Source: Alicyclobacillus suci
GTDB taxonomy: Bacteria > Bacillota > Bacilli > Alicyclobacillales > Alicyclobacillaceae
Assembly: GCF_017329615.1 (NCBI RefSeq)
Contig: NZ_JAFMTW010000004.1
Coordinates: forward strand, 82,332-146,331
Direction of reading: 5' to 3'
Length of the DNA: 64,000 nucleotides
The position numbers and the translations under genes were made by a program. This document shows, piece after piece, positions 44,515 through 53,479 of this stretch. The notes beneath the pieces were generated by a model. That model searched no databases and was not told the origin of the DNA. It was given only the letters and a program-made list of their open reading frames with translations. The stretch's first letter is position 1, and every line of letters begins with the position of its first letter.

Positions 44515-45696
44515 ATGTCTGTTGAGCTGTCGAACATCCGTTCCCTGGTCCAACAAATTGGTGGTGAGCTGGTCACTTGGAGACGTCATTTGCATCAAAA
44601 TCCGGAATTGTCATTTGAAGAAGCGCAAACGGCGCAGTTTGTCTATGACACATTGTCCACGTTTCCAGGCCTTGAGCTATCCCGTCCCACCAAGACCAGC
44701 GTACTCGCGCGGCTAAAGGGCGCACAGCCTGGTCCGACCTTGGCAATTCGCGCCGACATGGACGCGCTGCCAATCACTGAGGAAAACGACTTTGAATTCA
44801 TCTCCAACACACCGGGCAAGATGCACGCCTGCGGGCACGATGGGCATACTGCCATGCTGCTCGGGACAGCGAAAATTCTCAGTCAATTGGCCGATCAAAT
44901 TCACGGCGAGATCCGCTTTATCTTTCAACACGCGGAGGAACTATTCCCTGGCGGCGCACAGGAAATAGTCAACGCCGGCGTGATGGAAGGCGTTGACGCG
45001 GTCATCGGCATCCACCTCTGGTCACCGCTAGAAGTCGGCAAAATCGCCGTCCGCTCCGGCCCCTTTATGGCCGCCCCCGACACGTTCTACATCACCATTC
45101 GCGGTCAAGGCGGTCACGCGGCGATGCCACATACCACGGTTGATCCGGTCGTCATCGCCGCCCAAGTGGTCACCAACCTGCAGCACATCGTGTCGCGTAA
45201 CATCGACCCGCTCGACCCGATTGTCCTGTCAGTCACCCAGTTCCACGCAGGTACGGCACACAACGTCATTCCGGAGACAGTGGAACTAAACGGCACCGTC
45301 CGCTCGTTCAAACCGGAACTGCGTACAGAGGTTCCGCGGCTGATGGAACAAATCGTCAAAGGCATCACAGAAGCGCACGGCGCTACCTATGAATTCCGCT
45401 ACGAACAAGGGTATCGCCCGGTCATCAACGACGAAGCAGTCACTCAACGCGTGCGCGATGCGCTCGTCGAGGTATTCGGAGAAGAGGTCGTGATCGAGGG
45501 AGATCCACATATGGGCGGCGAGGATTTCTCGGCTTATCAGAGCGTGACGCCTGGAACATTTTTCAACGTCGGCGCTGGCAACGCGGCAAAGGGCATCGTC
45601 TACCCGCATCACCATCCCAAGTTCACCATCGACGAAGACGCATTGCCTATCGGCGTCGAGGCGTTCGTCAGCATTGCACTGAAGACATTAAGCTAA
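44515..45696 (+). CDS. M20 family metal-dependent amidohydrolase
   Basis: A 393-residue M20D peptidase-like enzyme (hippurate hydrolase / N-acyl amino acid amidohydrolase / IAA-amide hydrolase group). The HACGHDGHTAMLLG segment and HAEELFPGGAQEI provide metal ligands and catalytic Glu; IRGQGGHAAMPHTTVDP starts the dimerisation lid. GGGAGATG precedes the ATG. It is followed by DUF3311 and symporter genes, suggesting import then deacylation of an N-acyl amino acid or similar compound. Confidence 0.92.
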   Translation: MSVELSNIRSLVQQIGGELVTWRRHLHQNPELSFEEAQTAQFVYDTLSTFPGLELSRPTKTSVLARLKGAQPGPTLAIRADMDALPITEENDFEFISNTPGKMHACGHDGHTAMLLGTAKILSQLADQIHGEIRFIFQHAEELFPGGAQEIVNAGVMEGVDAVIGIHLWSPLEVGKIAVRSGPFMAAPDTFYITIRGQGGHAAMPHTTVDPVVIAAQVVTNLQHIVSRNIDPLDPIVLSVTQFHAGTAHNVIPETVELNGTVRSFKPELRTEVPRLMEQIVKGITEAHGATYEFRYEQGYRPVINDEAVTQRVRDALVEVFGEEVVIEGDPHMGGEDFSAYQSVTPGTFFNVGAGNAAKGIVYPHHHPKFTIDEDALPIGVEAFVSIALKTLS

Positions 45697-45836
45697 TCTG
45701 CGTTCTAGCGAAATTGCGCCAATGAAAAGGGCAACACCGTATTCGAACGAATGCGTCAGCGCGAAACAGCTGGCTGACATCAGCACCGCGGGCGATTACG
45801 AGCCATGACAGTCCAGGCTGAAAGGAGGTGACGGCT

Positions 45837-46022
45837 TTGTCCGTCCGCTGGCTTACGATTATTCCGATGATTGGGATTTTTATTGGCGTCATCTTCGCGA
45901 ATCATGCCACACCGATTGTACTCGGCATGCCGTTCTTATTTTTCTATATGGTCGTATGGATTGTCCTGACATCTGTGTGCATGGCTATCGTGTACAAATT
46001 CGATCCGACGAATAAGGAGTGA
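45837..46022 (+). CDS. DUF3311 small membrane protein
   Basis: A 61-residue protein with two transmembrane helices (about 5-25 and 30-52), of the DUF3311 type that pairs with MctP-like symporters. TTG 45837 has AAAGGAGGTGA 8 bases before it. It lies 10 bp upstream of the symporter gene and probably forms a small subunit, as in other DUF3311-SSS pairs. Confidence 0.82.
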   Translation: MSVRWLTIIPMIGIFIGVIFANHATPIVLGMPFLFFYMVVWIVLTSVCMAIVYKFDPTNKE

Positions 46023-46032
46023 AACCTTCGCT

Positions 46033-47469
46033 ATGCACAAGTCACCCATGGTGATTATCTTCGCCACGATACTGATTTCATTGATTTTAGGCATGCTGGC
46101 TCGCCGCAAGAAGAAGATGGACTTGGAACAGTGGTCCGTCGGCGGTCGCGGCTTTGGTGTGATGTTTGTCTTCCTGTTGCTCGCCGGGGAAATTTACACG
46201 ACGTTCACGTTCCTTGGCGGCAGTGGTTGGGCCTACGGAACCGGTGGACCAACCGTCTACATCCTGGCGTATGGCGCCGTCGCTTACTTGTTTTCCTATT
46301 TTCTATTACCACCAATTTGGCGCTATGCAAAAGAACACAATCTCATCTCGCAACCGGACTTTTTCATTAAGATGTTTGACAGCAAGTGGCTCGGCATTCT
46401 AGTCGCCGTCGTCGGTGTAGTCGCCATTATCCCTTATCTGCAATCGCAGATGACCGGCCTTGGCCTCATCGTCGAAACGGCTTCCTATGGCACCATCAGT
46501 CAGCCCATCTCCATCGGCATCGCAATGATTGTCCTAGCCGTATACGTGACCATCAGCGGCATACACGGTACAGCCTGGACAGCCGTCCTAAAAGACATCC
46601 TGATTGTCATCGTCGTCCTGTTTATCGGCATTGCCCTGCCAATTCACGTCGGTGGATTTCACGACATGTTCACAAAAATCAACCAAGAAAAGCCTGGCTT
46701 TTTGACACTGGGCAATGGCGGCATGGGGATTCCCTGGTTCATTTCGACCGTCGCCATGACGGGCCTCGGGTTTTACATGTGGCCGCACGCCTTCGGCGCC
46801 GTATACACGGCGAAGCATGAACGAATCTTCCGGCGCAACGCGATTTTCCTGCCACTCTATCAACTCGTGCTGTTGTTCGTCTTTTTTGCAGGGTTTGCGG
46901 CCATCCTCGTTGTTCCAAACCTGCAAAATTCGAACCTGGCCCTGTTGGCCGCTGTCCAAAAGGTGTTCCCTGCTTGGGTCGCAGGCATCATCGGCGGAGC
47001 GGGTGTACTGACCGCCATTGTGCCAGGTTCCTTGATGCTGATGTCGGCAGGTACGCTTATCGCGGAGAACATCTACCGCCCCTTATCCAAGGGCGCGACG
47101 GACGCAAAGGTACAAATCGTCGCCCGCGTGTTCGTCTGGATTGTAGCAGCCGTCACATTTCTCTTTTCACTGCAAAGCAACGCGGCGATTGTCTCTCTCT
47201 TGCTGATGGGATACGACTTCGTCTCGCAGTTCTTCCCAACCGTCCTGCTCGCAATTTTCGCACGCGGCGCGGTCAGCAAAGTTGGCGCATTCGCCGGCAT
47301 CCTAGTCGGTGTCGGCCTCGTCGTCTACTTCACACTCTCAGGTCAATCCATCCTGTGGGGTGTCAATATCGGCTTCTGGTCTATGCTTGGCAATATGATT
47401 GTCGTCCTCATCGTCTCTGCCCTGACACGCGATGCAAGCAGCAAGGTCAGAGAGACGGTGACCGCATAA
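46033..47469 (+). CDS. Sodium:solute symporter (SSS family, MctP-like)
   Basis: A 478-residue protein with about 13 transmembrane helices of the LeuT-fold SSS family. GEIYTTFTFLGGSGWAYGTGGPTVY, YLQSQMTGLGLIVE and TAIVPGSLMLMSAGTLIAENIYR are family signature regions. The DUF3311 partner suggests monocarboxylate or pantothenate-like substrates. Together with the upstream amidohydrolase it is probably a substrate-uptake operon. Confidence 0.9.
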   Translation: MHKSPMVIIFATILISLILGMLARRKKKMDLEQWSVGGRGFGVMFVFLLLAGEIYTTFTFLGGSGWAYGTGGPTVYILAYGAVAYLFSYFLLPPIWRYAKEHNLISQPDFFIKMFDSKWLGILVAVVGVVAIIPYLQSQMTGLGLIVETASYGTISQPISIGIAMIVLAVYVTISGIHGTAWTAVLKDILIVIVVLFIGIALPIHVGGFHDMFTKINQEKPGFLTLGNGGMGIPWFISTVAMTGLGFYMWPHAFGAVYTAKHERIFRRNAIFLPLYQLVLLFVFFAGFAAILVVPNLQNSNLALLAAVQKVFPAWVAGIIGGAGVLTAIVPGSLMLMSAGTLIAENIYRPLSKGATDAKVQIVARVFVWIVAAVTFLFSLQSNAAIVSLLLMGYDFVSQFFPTVLLAIFARGAVSKVGAFAGILVGVGLVVYFTLSGQSILWGVNIGFWSMLGNMIVVLIVSALTRDASSKVRETVTA

Positions 47470-47545
47470 GCGGACCTTCGCAGACCACTGAAGCCCAACC
47501 ACAACAAACAGACTCAACGGAAGCCGCACGGCTTCACGTAGCGAA

Positions 47546-47577
47546 CGCGCCGCATGGGCATCACGCCAAGCGGCGCG
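47546..47577. terminator. GC-rich hairpin between convergent genes
   Basis: CGCGCCGC (47546-47553) pairs with GCGGCGCG (47570-47577). A weaker hairpin GAAGCC/GGCTTC precedes it at about 47519-47534. No clear U tract. Confidence 0.4.
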
Positions 47578-47698
47578 CTTGTGTCATGCGCGGGTGGATA
47601 CGGTAGAGAGGGACGCGGCGCGGCGGCCTGGCACGTAGTGGCTTTCCAACCACGCGCGCCCCCCTAGCCGCCGCAACCGCCGTCCCCACACACGCCCA

Positions 47699-48952
47699 TC
47701 AGTCGCCGCGAACTGCTCGAATCGCGGCGGCCAGGCGTTCGATGCCGCAGGCCATCTCGGTGGGGCTCACGTGGCTAAACGACAGCCGCAGGTACTCCGT
47801 GCCAGCACAAGCGCCCGCCGGCGCAACAGCACCCTCCGCAGGTATCGGCGCCGGATAAAAGTAGTAACCAGGGATGTAGGCGACGCCCGCCTGTAAGGCG
47901 TGCGGCAATAACGCCAGCGTGTCGACACCCGGCACATGGACCCAGACAAAGTACCCGCCCTGCGGAGTTGTCCAAGTGACATCCGGCGGCATCGACTTGG
48001 CGAGGAGATGGAGCATCTCATCACAGCGGGCGCGATAGGTGGTGCGGATGGTGGCAAGTTGTGCTGGCCAATCCGAGTGCTCTAGGTAGCATCCGACTGC
48101 CGCTTCGACAAAGGTGTGATCTAAGTCCTTTTTAAACACGGACATCGCGTCGATAATCGGCGCAGGGCCGACACTCCAACCCACGCGCAGGCCAGGGCCG
48201 AGAACTTTGGAAAGGGATCCGACATGAATCACCCGGTCTTTCTCCTCATCAAGGGCCTTGAGGGCAACGGGCGGATGCTGGAAAAAAATCTCTCCATACG
48301 CGTCATCCTCGACGATGAGAAAGTCATAGCGTTTGGCGAGATGAAGCAATCGTCTGCGGCGAGCATCACTCAGCGTATACCCCGTCGGATTCTGAAACGT
48401 CGGGATGGTATACAGAAACGTAGGCATCACTTGGTGTGTCGCCAAGCGCGCCGCCAAAATCTGCTCCAGCGCGTCAAGGCGCAATCCATTGGCGTCCATC
48501 GGAACGGCGATAATCTCGTCTGTGTAGTTCTGGAAGATTTCCAACGCTTCCATATAAGTTGGCGCTTCAACCAAGACGGCGCGAGTGGAATCGAGCAGGA
48601 CGCGCGCGATTAAATCGAGACCCTGAATGGCACCGGCGGTGATCAGGAGTTGCGTTTGTGCCCCATCGACCCCGATACCGCGACTCGCGAGATGATTTCG
48701 CGCCCACTGGCGAAGATTTGTAGCATAACGACTGCCAAGATAATGAAATGGCAAGTCGCGTTCTTCCTGAACCAACACCTGAATCGAACGAACAAACTCG
48801 GCGGTTGGAATCAAGGAAGTATCTGGGTAGCCTGCACTGAGGCGAATCGCACCTGGAGGAACCTCCGGCATCCAAGCACCGGGTGCGGGATACTGCAGCG
48901 CCGCGCGTACGGACGGCGGGAAAAGTTCACGTTTGTTCACGAAATCAGCCAC
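47699..48952 (-). CDS. PLP-dependent aminotransferase, class I/II (LysN/MocR-like fold type I)
   Basis: A 417-residue aminotransferase. RLSAGYPDTSLIP, FHYLGSRYATNLRQWARNHLASRGI, NPTGYTLSDARR, VEDDAYGEIFF and the lysine motif HVGSLSKVLGPGLRVGW, whose Lys binds PLP, are those of 2-aminoadipate/branched-chain type aminotransferases. No N-terminal DNA-binding domain is present, so it is not a MocR regulator. The gene is divergent from the amino acid ABC transporter and may use the same amino acid. Confidence 0.9.
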   Translation of the reverse strand: MADFVNKRELFPPSVRAALQYPAPGAWMPEVPPGAIRLSAGYPDTSLIPTAEFVRSIQVLVQEERDLPFHYLGSRYATNLRQWARNHLASRGIGVDGAQTQLLITAGAIQGLDLIARVLLDSTRAVLVEAPTYMEALEIFQNYTDEIIAVPMDANGLRLDALEQILAARLATHQVMPTFLYTIPTFQNPTGYTLSDARRRRLLHLAKRYDFLIVEDDAYGEIFFQHPPVALKALDEEKDRVIHVGSLSKVLGPGLRVGWSVGPAPIIDAMSVFKKDLDHTFVEAAVGCYLEHSDWPAQLATIRTTYRARCDEMLHLLAKSMPPDVTWTTPQGGYFVWVHVPGVDTLALLPHALQAGVAYIPGYYFYPAPIPAEGAVAPAGACAGTEYLRLSFSHVSPTEMACGIERLAAAIRAVRGD

Positions 48953-49102
48953 CTAATCGACAATTAATCGGAAAACACCTTGAATTTCGAATATGGATTC
49001 AGTTGCAATTTTCTCTGGACATATTGGTTCAGTGCATATATATACATTATATAAAAAGATTATACGAAGCGCGATGGCGTTTAAAAATAGGGGGACATGC
49101 AC

Positions 49103-49903
49103 ATGAAACGTTTTACGCAAATTGGCGCTGCAGTCGGTGCTGTAGCATTCATGACCGCAGCGGTAACCGGCTGTGGCACGAATTCCACATCCGGGTCAAC
49201 CAACTCGACCACTGGTTCATCCAGTTCCGAACCCACCTTGGTGATGGCAACCTCAGCTGACTACAAACCGTATGAGTACCACGATACTTCGAGTGGGCAG
49301 GATAAAATTGTCGGATTTGATATCGATGTGGCCAATGCCATTGCCAAGCAGCTTCACTTCAAGGTGAAGATTGAGGATATGGATTTCGACGGGTTGATTG
49401 CCGCGCTTCAGTCACACCGGGCAGATTTCGTCATCGCCGGCATGACGGCGACGCCGCAGCGAAAAAAGAGCGTAGATTTCTCGGACGTCTACTACCAAGC
49501 AGAAAATGTGGTCATTACGAAAAAAGGTGACAACATCAAATCGCTCAAGGACTTAAGTGGGGACAAAGTGGCGGCGCAATTGGGATCCATCCAAGAAGAC
49601 GCCGCAAAGACCATCCCGAACGTGAAATTGGATTCGCTCGACACCATCCCAACCGTCGTTCAAGAGGTCCTCTCCAACCGGGCCGACGCGGCAATTATTG
49701 AGAACACGGTGGCCACCGGTTACGTGAAGAGCAACCCACAGTTGCAAATCAACAAAATTGCGGGGATGACCGAGAATGGGTCAGCCATCGCATTCCCGAA
49801 GGGCTCACCGTGGACCAAGAAATTTGACACGGCCATCGAGAAGATGAAACAAGACGGCGAACTTCAACAACTGGCCGAAAAATGGTTTGGTGGCGGTCAG
49901 TGA
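49103..49903 (+). CDS. Polar amino acid ABC transporter substrate-binding lipoprotein
   Basis: A 266-residue solute-binding protein. A lipobox (AAVTGCG) ends the signal peptide at about residue 22, followed by a Ser/Thr linker and the SBP_bac_3 fold with VMATSADYKPYEY and VGFDIDVANAIAKQL. ATG 49103 is preferred over 49097 because GGGGG is better spaced. First gene of a complete three-gene uptake system. Confidence 0.9.
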   Translation: MKRFTQIGAAVGAVAFMTAAVTGCGTNSTSGSTNSTTGSSSSEPTLVMATSADYKPYEYHDTSSGQDKIVGFDIDVANAIAKQLHFKVKIEDMDFDGLIAALQSHRADFVIAGMTATPQRKKSVDFSDVYYQAENVVITKKGDNIKSLKDLSGDKVAAQLGSIQEDAAKTIPNVKLDSLDTIPTVVQEVLSNRADAAIIENTVATGYVKSNPQLQINKIAGMTENGSAIAFPKGSPWTKKFDTAIEKMKQDGELQQLAEKWFGGGQ

Positions 49904-49931
49904 CACAACAGCGAAGTAAAGGGGGCGTGGC

Positions 49932-50588
49932 GTGATGGGCTTGGATTTTAGCCAAATCAATTTTGGCTTTATCCTGGGAGGCGTCCTCGTCACCCTCGAA
50001 TTCACGGTACTGTCGACGATTTTTGGCTTTATTCTCGGTACGCTATTATCCATTATCAAGATTTCAAAATTTGCGCCGCTGCGCTGGTTTGGTATCGCCT
50101 ATACCTCTGTTTTCCGCGGCACGCCGCTTTTGGTGCAGGTTAGTCTCGCGTACTGGGCAGTACCACAATTGACCGGCTATGACATTCCTGCATTGCAGGC
50201 GGGTATCATCACGTTCTCGCTGAACTCTGCCGCATACGTCTCCGAAGTCATTCGCGCCGGTATCCTCGCGGTGCCAGCAGGGCAGCGGGATGCCGCACTA
50301 TCGCTCGGCGTCCCGTACGGCAAAATGATGCGCGACATCATCCTGCCGCAAGCGGTCAAAAACATTTTGCCGGCACTCGTCAACGAGAGTGTCGCACTGC
50401 TCAAGGACTCGTCGCTCGTGTCCGTCATCACCGCCAACGACTTGATGCGGCGGGCGGAAATTACGATGTCGAACACCTATCGCTACTTTGAACCGCTAAT
50501 TTTGATTGCGGCCATCTATTATGTCATTGTCATTTTCCTGAGTTGGATTGGCTCCCGCCTAGAGAGGAGGCTGCGCCAGAGTGATTAA
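49932..50588 (+). CDS. Polar amino acid ABC transporter permease
   Basis: A 218-residue HisM/GlnP-type permease with five helices. TSVFRGTPLLVQVSLAYW and the EAA-type loop VPAGQRDAALSLGVPYGKMMRDIILPQAVKNILPAL contact the ATPase. The stop overlaps the ATPase start by 8 bp. GTG 49932 and ATG 49935 are both possible starts. Confidence 0.92.
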   Translation: MMGLDFSQINFGFILGGVLVTLEFTVLSTIFGFILGTLLSIIKISKFAPLRWFGIAYTSVFRGTPLLVQVSLAYWAVPQLTGYDIPALQAGIITFSLNSAAYVSEVIRAGILAVPAGQRDAALSLGVPYGKMMRDIILPQAVKNILPALVNESVALLKDSSLVSVITANDLMRRAEITMSNTYRYFEPLILIAAIYYVIVIFLSWIGSRLERRLRQSD

Positions 50589-51303
50589 AGTAGAGCACCT
50601 CCACAAATCGTTCGGCAAGCTAGAGGTATTAAGCGACGTCTCGCTCGAAATTGCCAAAGGGGAAGTCGTGGCGTTGATTGGTCCGTCCGGCTCCGGCAAG
50701 TCGACGCTGTTGCGCTGCCTCAACTTGCTGGAAGTGCCCACCTCGGGTCACGTCTATATCGACGGCGTCGATATCACGGTGAAAGGCACTAATGTCCTCA
50801 AAATCCGCGAGAATTTGGGGATGGTGTTTCAACACTTTCACCTGTTCCCACACAAGACAGTGATGGAGAACATGATTTACGCGCCGACGAAGGTCAAAGG
50901 TGTCGACAAGGAGACCGCCAAACGAGAAGCGATGGACTTGTTGCGCCAAGTCGGCCTAGAAGACAAGGCGAACAGCTACCCAGAGACCCTGTCCGGCGGC
51001 CAGAAGCAGCGCGCCGCCATCGCGCGGGCGCTCGCCATGAAGCCCGAGGCGATGCTGTTCGACGAGCCGACCTCGGCACTCGACCCAGAGATGGTCAAAG
51101 AAGTCCTCCAGGTCATTCAGGGCCTCGCGCACACCGGCATCACCATGGTCATTGTGACGCACGAAATGGGCTTCGCTCGAAACGTGGCGGACAAGATCTG
51201 CTTTCTCGATCACGGCCAGCTCCTGGAGGTCTCCACACCGGACGTGTTCTTCTCCAACCCGAAGACCGAACGGGCAAAAGAATTTTTGTCCAAGGTGTTG
51301 TGA
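50581..51303 (+). CDS. Polar amino acid ABC transporter ATPase
   Basis: A 240-residue GlnQ-type ATPase with Walker A GPSGSGKST, Q-loop FQHFHLFPH, signature LSGGQKQRAAIARAL, Walker B MLFDEPTSALDP and switch VTHEMGFAR. Translationally coupled to the permease. Complete importer for an amino acid such as glutamine, arginine or cystine; the substrate is not decidable. Confidence 0.95.
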   Translation: MIKVEHLHKSFGKLEVLSDVSLEIAKGEVVALIGPSGSGKSTLLRCLNLLEVPTSGHVYIDGVDITVKGTNVLKIRENLGMVFQHFHLFPHKTVMENMIYAPTKVKGVDKETAKREAMDLLRQVGLEDKANSYPETLSGGQKQRAAIARALAMKPEAMLFDEPTSALDPEMVKEVLQVIQGLAHTGITMVIVTHEMGFARNVADKICFLDHGQLLEVSTPDVFFSNPKTERAKEFLSKVL

Positions 51304-51690
51304 ACTGCCAGGTAGCACAGTCAGTCATTTGTCTAGCGGAAATATGGAGACGAGAGGACTATGCGAACGCACCTTCGTCTCCTATTACGCCAACGCTTGA
51401 CTGTAGGCAGGACGACCAAGGCATGTTCATGAATGCATCCCTTTCCCCCGCTGAAACCGGTACAAAGCCCGCTAAATCTGCCCCGTCGACAATATCTCTA
51501 TGTTTTACCTGTTACTAGGTAAGTTGTCTTTTGATTTACCCACCTAAAACAGCGAGCAGGCTTATTTCTATCGTTCCCCTTTCTACTGGGTAGGCTGCTT
51601 TGGCATACCTAGTAGAAAGAGCATAAAATAATTCAGCCTGCGGCATTGAATTTCTTTGTATCGGACGCTCAACCCGCAGGCGTGTACTGT
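51304..51690. other. Intergenic region with large hairpins and repeated TACTRGGTA words
   Basis: GGAGACGA/TCGTCTCC (51346-51353, 51375-51382) forms an imperfect stem just past the transporter operon. TTACCTGTTACTAGGTAA (51505-51522) is an inverted repeat. A long imperfect hairpin at about 51553-51643 has GCAGGCT/AGCCTGC at its base and CTTTCTACTGGGTA/TACCTAGTAGAAAG (51579-51592, 51606-51619) as inner stem. The word TACTRGGTA occurs three times, once inverted. No ORF is supported here. Confidence 0.45.
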
Positions 51691-52077
51691 TCACTCAGTA
51701 AACCGCTGAAACTCATATGGCAAGAGTCCCGCAGGCAAGTCAGCCGGTTCCCCGAGCGCCGCTGTCGCCTCTGCCCATTCAACCAGCCATGTGAACGGCT
51801 CGTCTGTGGTAATGCCGCCAAACCACCTGTCCCCGTGCTTGGTGACGATGCTAATGACATTGACGATGTCACATGGGCCTAGGCAGCCACTAATCGTCAA
51901 CTGCACGTGTTTGAGTAGGCGCTTCTCCTTCCACGTGCGCTTCAGCCAGTCGAGCGGAATCGCCGGTCGACCTTTGTCTGTGCGTCCACAGCAACATCCA
52001 GAACAGACCACGACTTGTGCCAACACGCGCCGCTTCGTCGCAACGCCCGGCTGCGACGAGTGGATGGTCGTCTCCAT
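51691..52077 (-). CDS. Thioredoxin-like 2Fe-2S ferredoxin protein
   Basis: A 128-residue protein with VVVCSGCCCG (Cys25, 28, 29, 30) and ISGCLGPCD (Cys65, 69), the cysteine pattern of thioredoxin-fold 2Fe-2S ferredoxins (COG3411-like). It is the last gene of the cobalamin operon, 10 bp after cbiA, suggesting electron supply to a reductive step of corrin synthesis, such as cobalt reduction or the CbiH60/CbiJ steps. That link is inference. Confidence 0.75.
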   Translation of the reverse strand: METTIHSSQPGVATKRRVLAQVVVCSGCCCGRTDKGRPAIPLDWLKRTWKEKRLLKHVQLTISGCLGPCDIVNVISIVTKHGDRWFGGITTDEPFTWLVEWAEATAALGEPADLPAGLLPYEFQRFTE

Positions 52078-52087
52078 AAAAGGCCTC

Positions 52088-53479
52088 CTATGTATGATAT
52101 GTCCGACAAACCTCGAGCCAGCGACGAATCATCTGCGGGTTTGACGCAAAGTGCAGATGCGTATACCCCGCCAACAAATTGCCGCACGCAAAGCCTTCCG
52201 GCTTCTCGCCACGCAGTCCCTTCGCCGCATACGCGTGCGGCCAAATGCCCGCCTCATCCTTCGAACAAGTCTGTGCCACCGTCGAGTAGTGAAACTCGTG
52301 ACCGCGGGCCGTCTCGCCTTTGCCGAGCAACAGCGTATCCATCAGCGCCGTCACCTCGCGATAGCCAAGCGCCGCCCGCGTCGCCTGCATCTGCACGCGC
52401 GCCGGAATCGCGCCCACCATCTGGTGCGTAGCGCCGGATTTATCCCGCAGCGACTCGGTCAGCCACATGAAGCCACCACACTCGGCAAACGTCGGCAACC
52501 CGTTTGCGATGCGCGCGCGTATCTGCGCCTGCAGCGCCGACTGCTCGGCAAGACGCTCAGCGAACTCCTCGGGAAAGCCCCCGCCAATGTACAAACCATC
52601 CGCGTCTTCTGGCAACAGTTCTCCCGCAAGCGGCGAGAAATATTGAAGCGCTGCGCCATACCACGCAAGTAACTCCAGATTCTCTGGATAATAGAAGTTA
52701 AATGCGCTATCGCGCGCAACGGCTATTTTCACAAACGGCGGCACAGGTGCTCCAACAAACAGCGTCGCCGGTGGCGCTTGCCAATCGGCAGCGTCTGCTG
52801 CGAGTTCGACGAGCAAATCGAGATCGACCGTCGCTTCCATCGCATCGGCGAGGCCGTCGAACAAGTCGTTCAACTCACCGCGCTCAATCGCCGGCAAGAG
52901 GCCTAAGTGGCGCTCGGGAATCACCAAATGGTCGTGGCGCTCCAGATAACCGAGCACCGGCACCTGGCAAACCGCTTCAATCGCGGCCTTGACCAACGCG
53001 TAGTGCCCCTTGCTGCCAACGCGATTAACAATCACCCCCGCCAGCGGCACCTGTGGGTCCAACTGCTGAAACCCAAGGACCACGGCAGCCGCGCTGCGCG
53101 CCATACTCGCCGCATTGACGACCAAGATGACCGGCGCCTGCAACAAGCGGCTAACTTCCGCCGTACTCCCTTCATCCGACAGCGGCTGTTTGCCGTCGTA
53201 CAGGCCCATGACGCCTTCAATCACCGAGATATCGGCGCCTTCACTGCCGCGGTGAAAAATTTCGCGGACGCTGTCCTTCGGCATCATCCACATGTCCAAA
53301 TTGCGCGAGGGGCGGTGCGTTAAGGCGGTGTGATAGGCGGAATCAATATAGTCTGGGCCGACCTTGAAGCCCTGTACGCAAAGCCCCCGGCGCGCGAGTG
53401 CCGCCATGAGACCGAGCGCGATAGTCGTCTTGCCCGCACCGCTGTTCGTACCGGCAATCACCAGACGTGGCCGTTTCAT
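52088..53479 (-). CDS. cbiA: Cobyrinic acid a,c-diamide synthase
   Basis: A 463-residue two-domain amidotransferase. The N-terminal ATP-binding DRTG-like domain starts RLVIAGTNSGAGKTTIALGLMAAL; the C-terminal class I glutamine amidotransferase-like domain has the nucleophile Cys in FAECGGFMWL. It amidates carboxylates a and c of cobyrinic acid using glutamine and ATP. The start overlaps the cbiG stop (ATGA). Confidence 0.95.
   Translation of the reverse strand: MKRPRLVIAGTNSGAGKTTIALGLMAALARRGLCVQGFKVGPDYIDSAYHTALTHRPSRNLDMWMMPKDSVREIFHRGSEGADISVIEGVMGLYDGKQPLSDEGSTAEVSRLLQAPVILVVNAASMARSAAAVVLGFQQLDPQVPLAGVIVNRVGSKGHYALVKAAIEAVCQVPVLGYLERHDHLVIPERHLGLLPAIERGELNDLFDGLADAMEATVDLDLLVELAADAADWQAPPATLFVGAPVPPFVKIAVARDSAFNFYYPENLELLAWYGAALQYFSPLAGELLPEDADGLYIGGGFPEEFAERLAEQSALQAQIRARIANGLPTFAECGGFMWLTESLRDKSGATHQMVGAIPARVQMQATRAALGYREVTALMDTLLLGKGETARGHEFHYSTVAQTCSKDEAGIWPHAYAAKGLRGEKPEGFACGNLLAGYTHLHFASNPQMIRRWLEVCRTYHT

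Noticed and set aside
47699..48952. MocR-type regulator
   Set aside because: The protein begins directly with the aminotransferase fold; no GntR DNA-binding domain is encoded upstream in frame.
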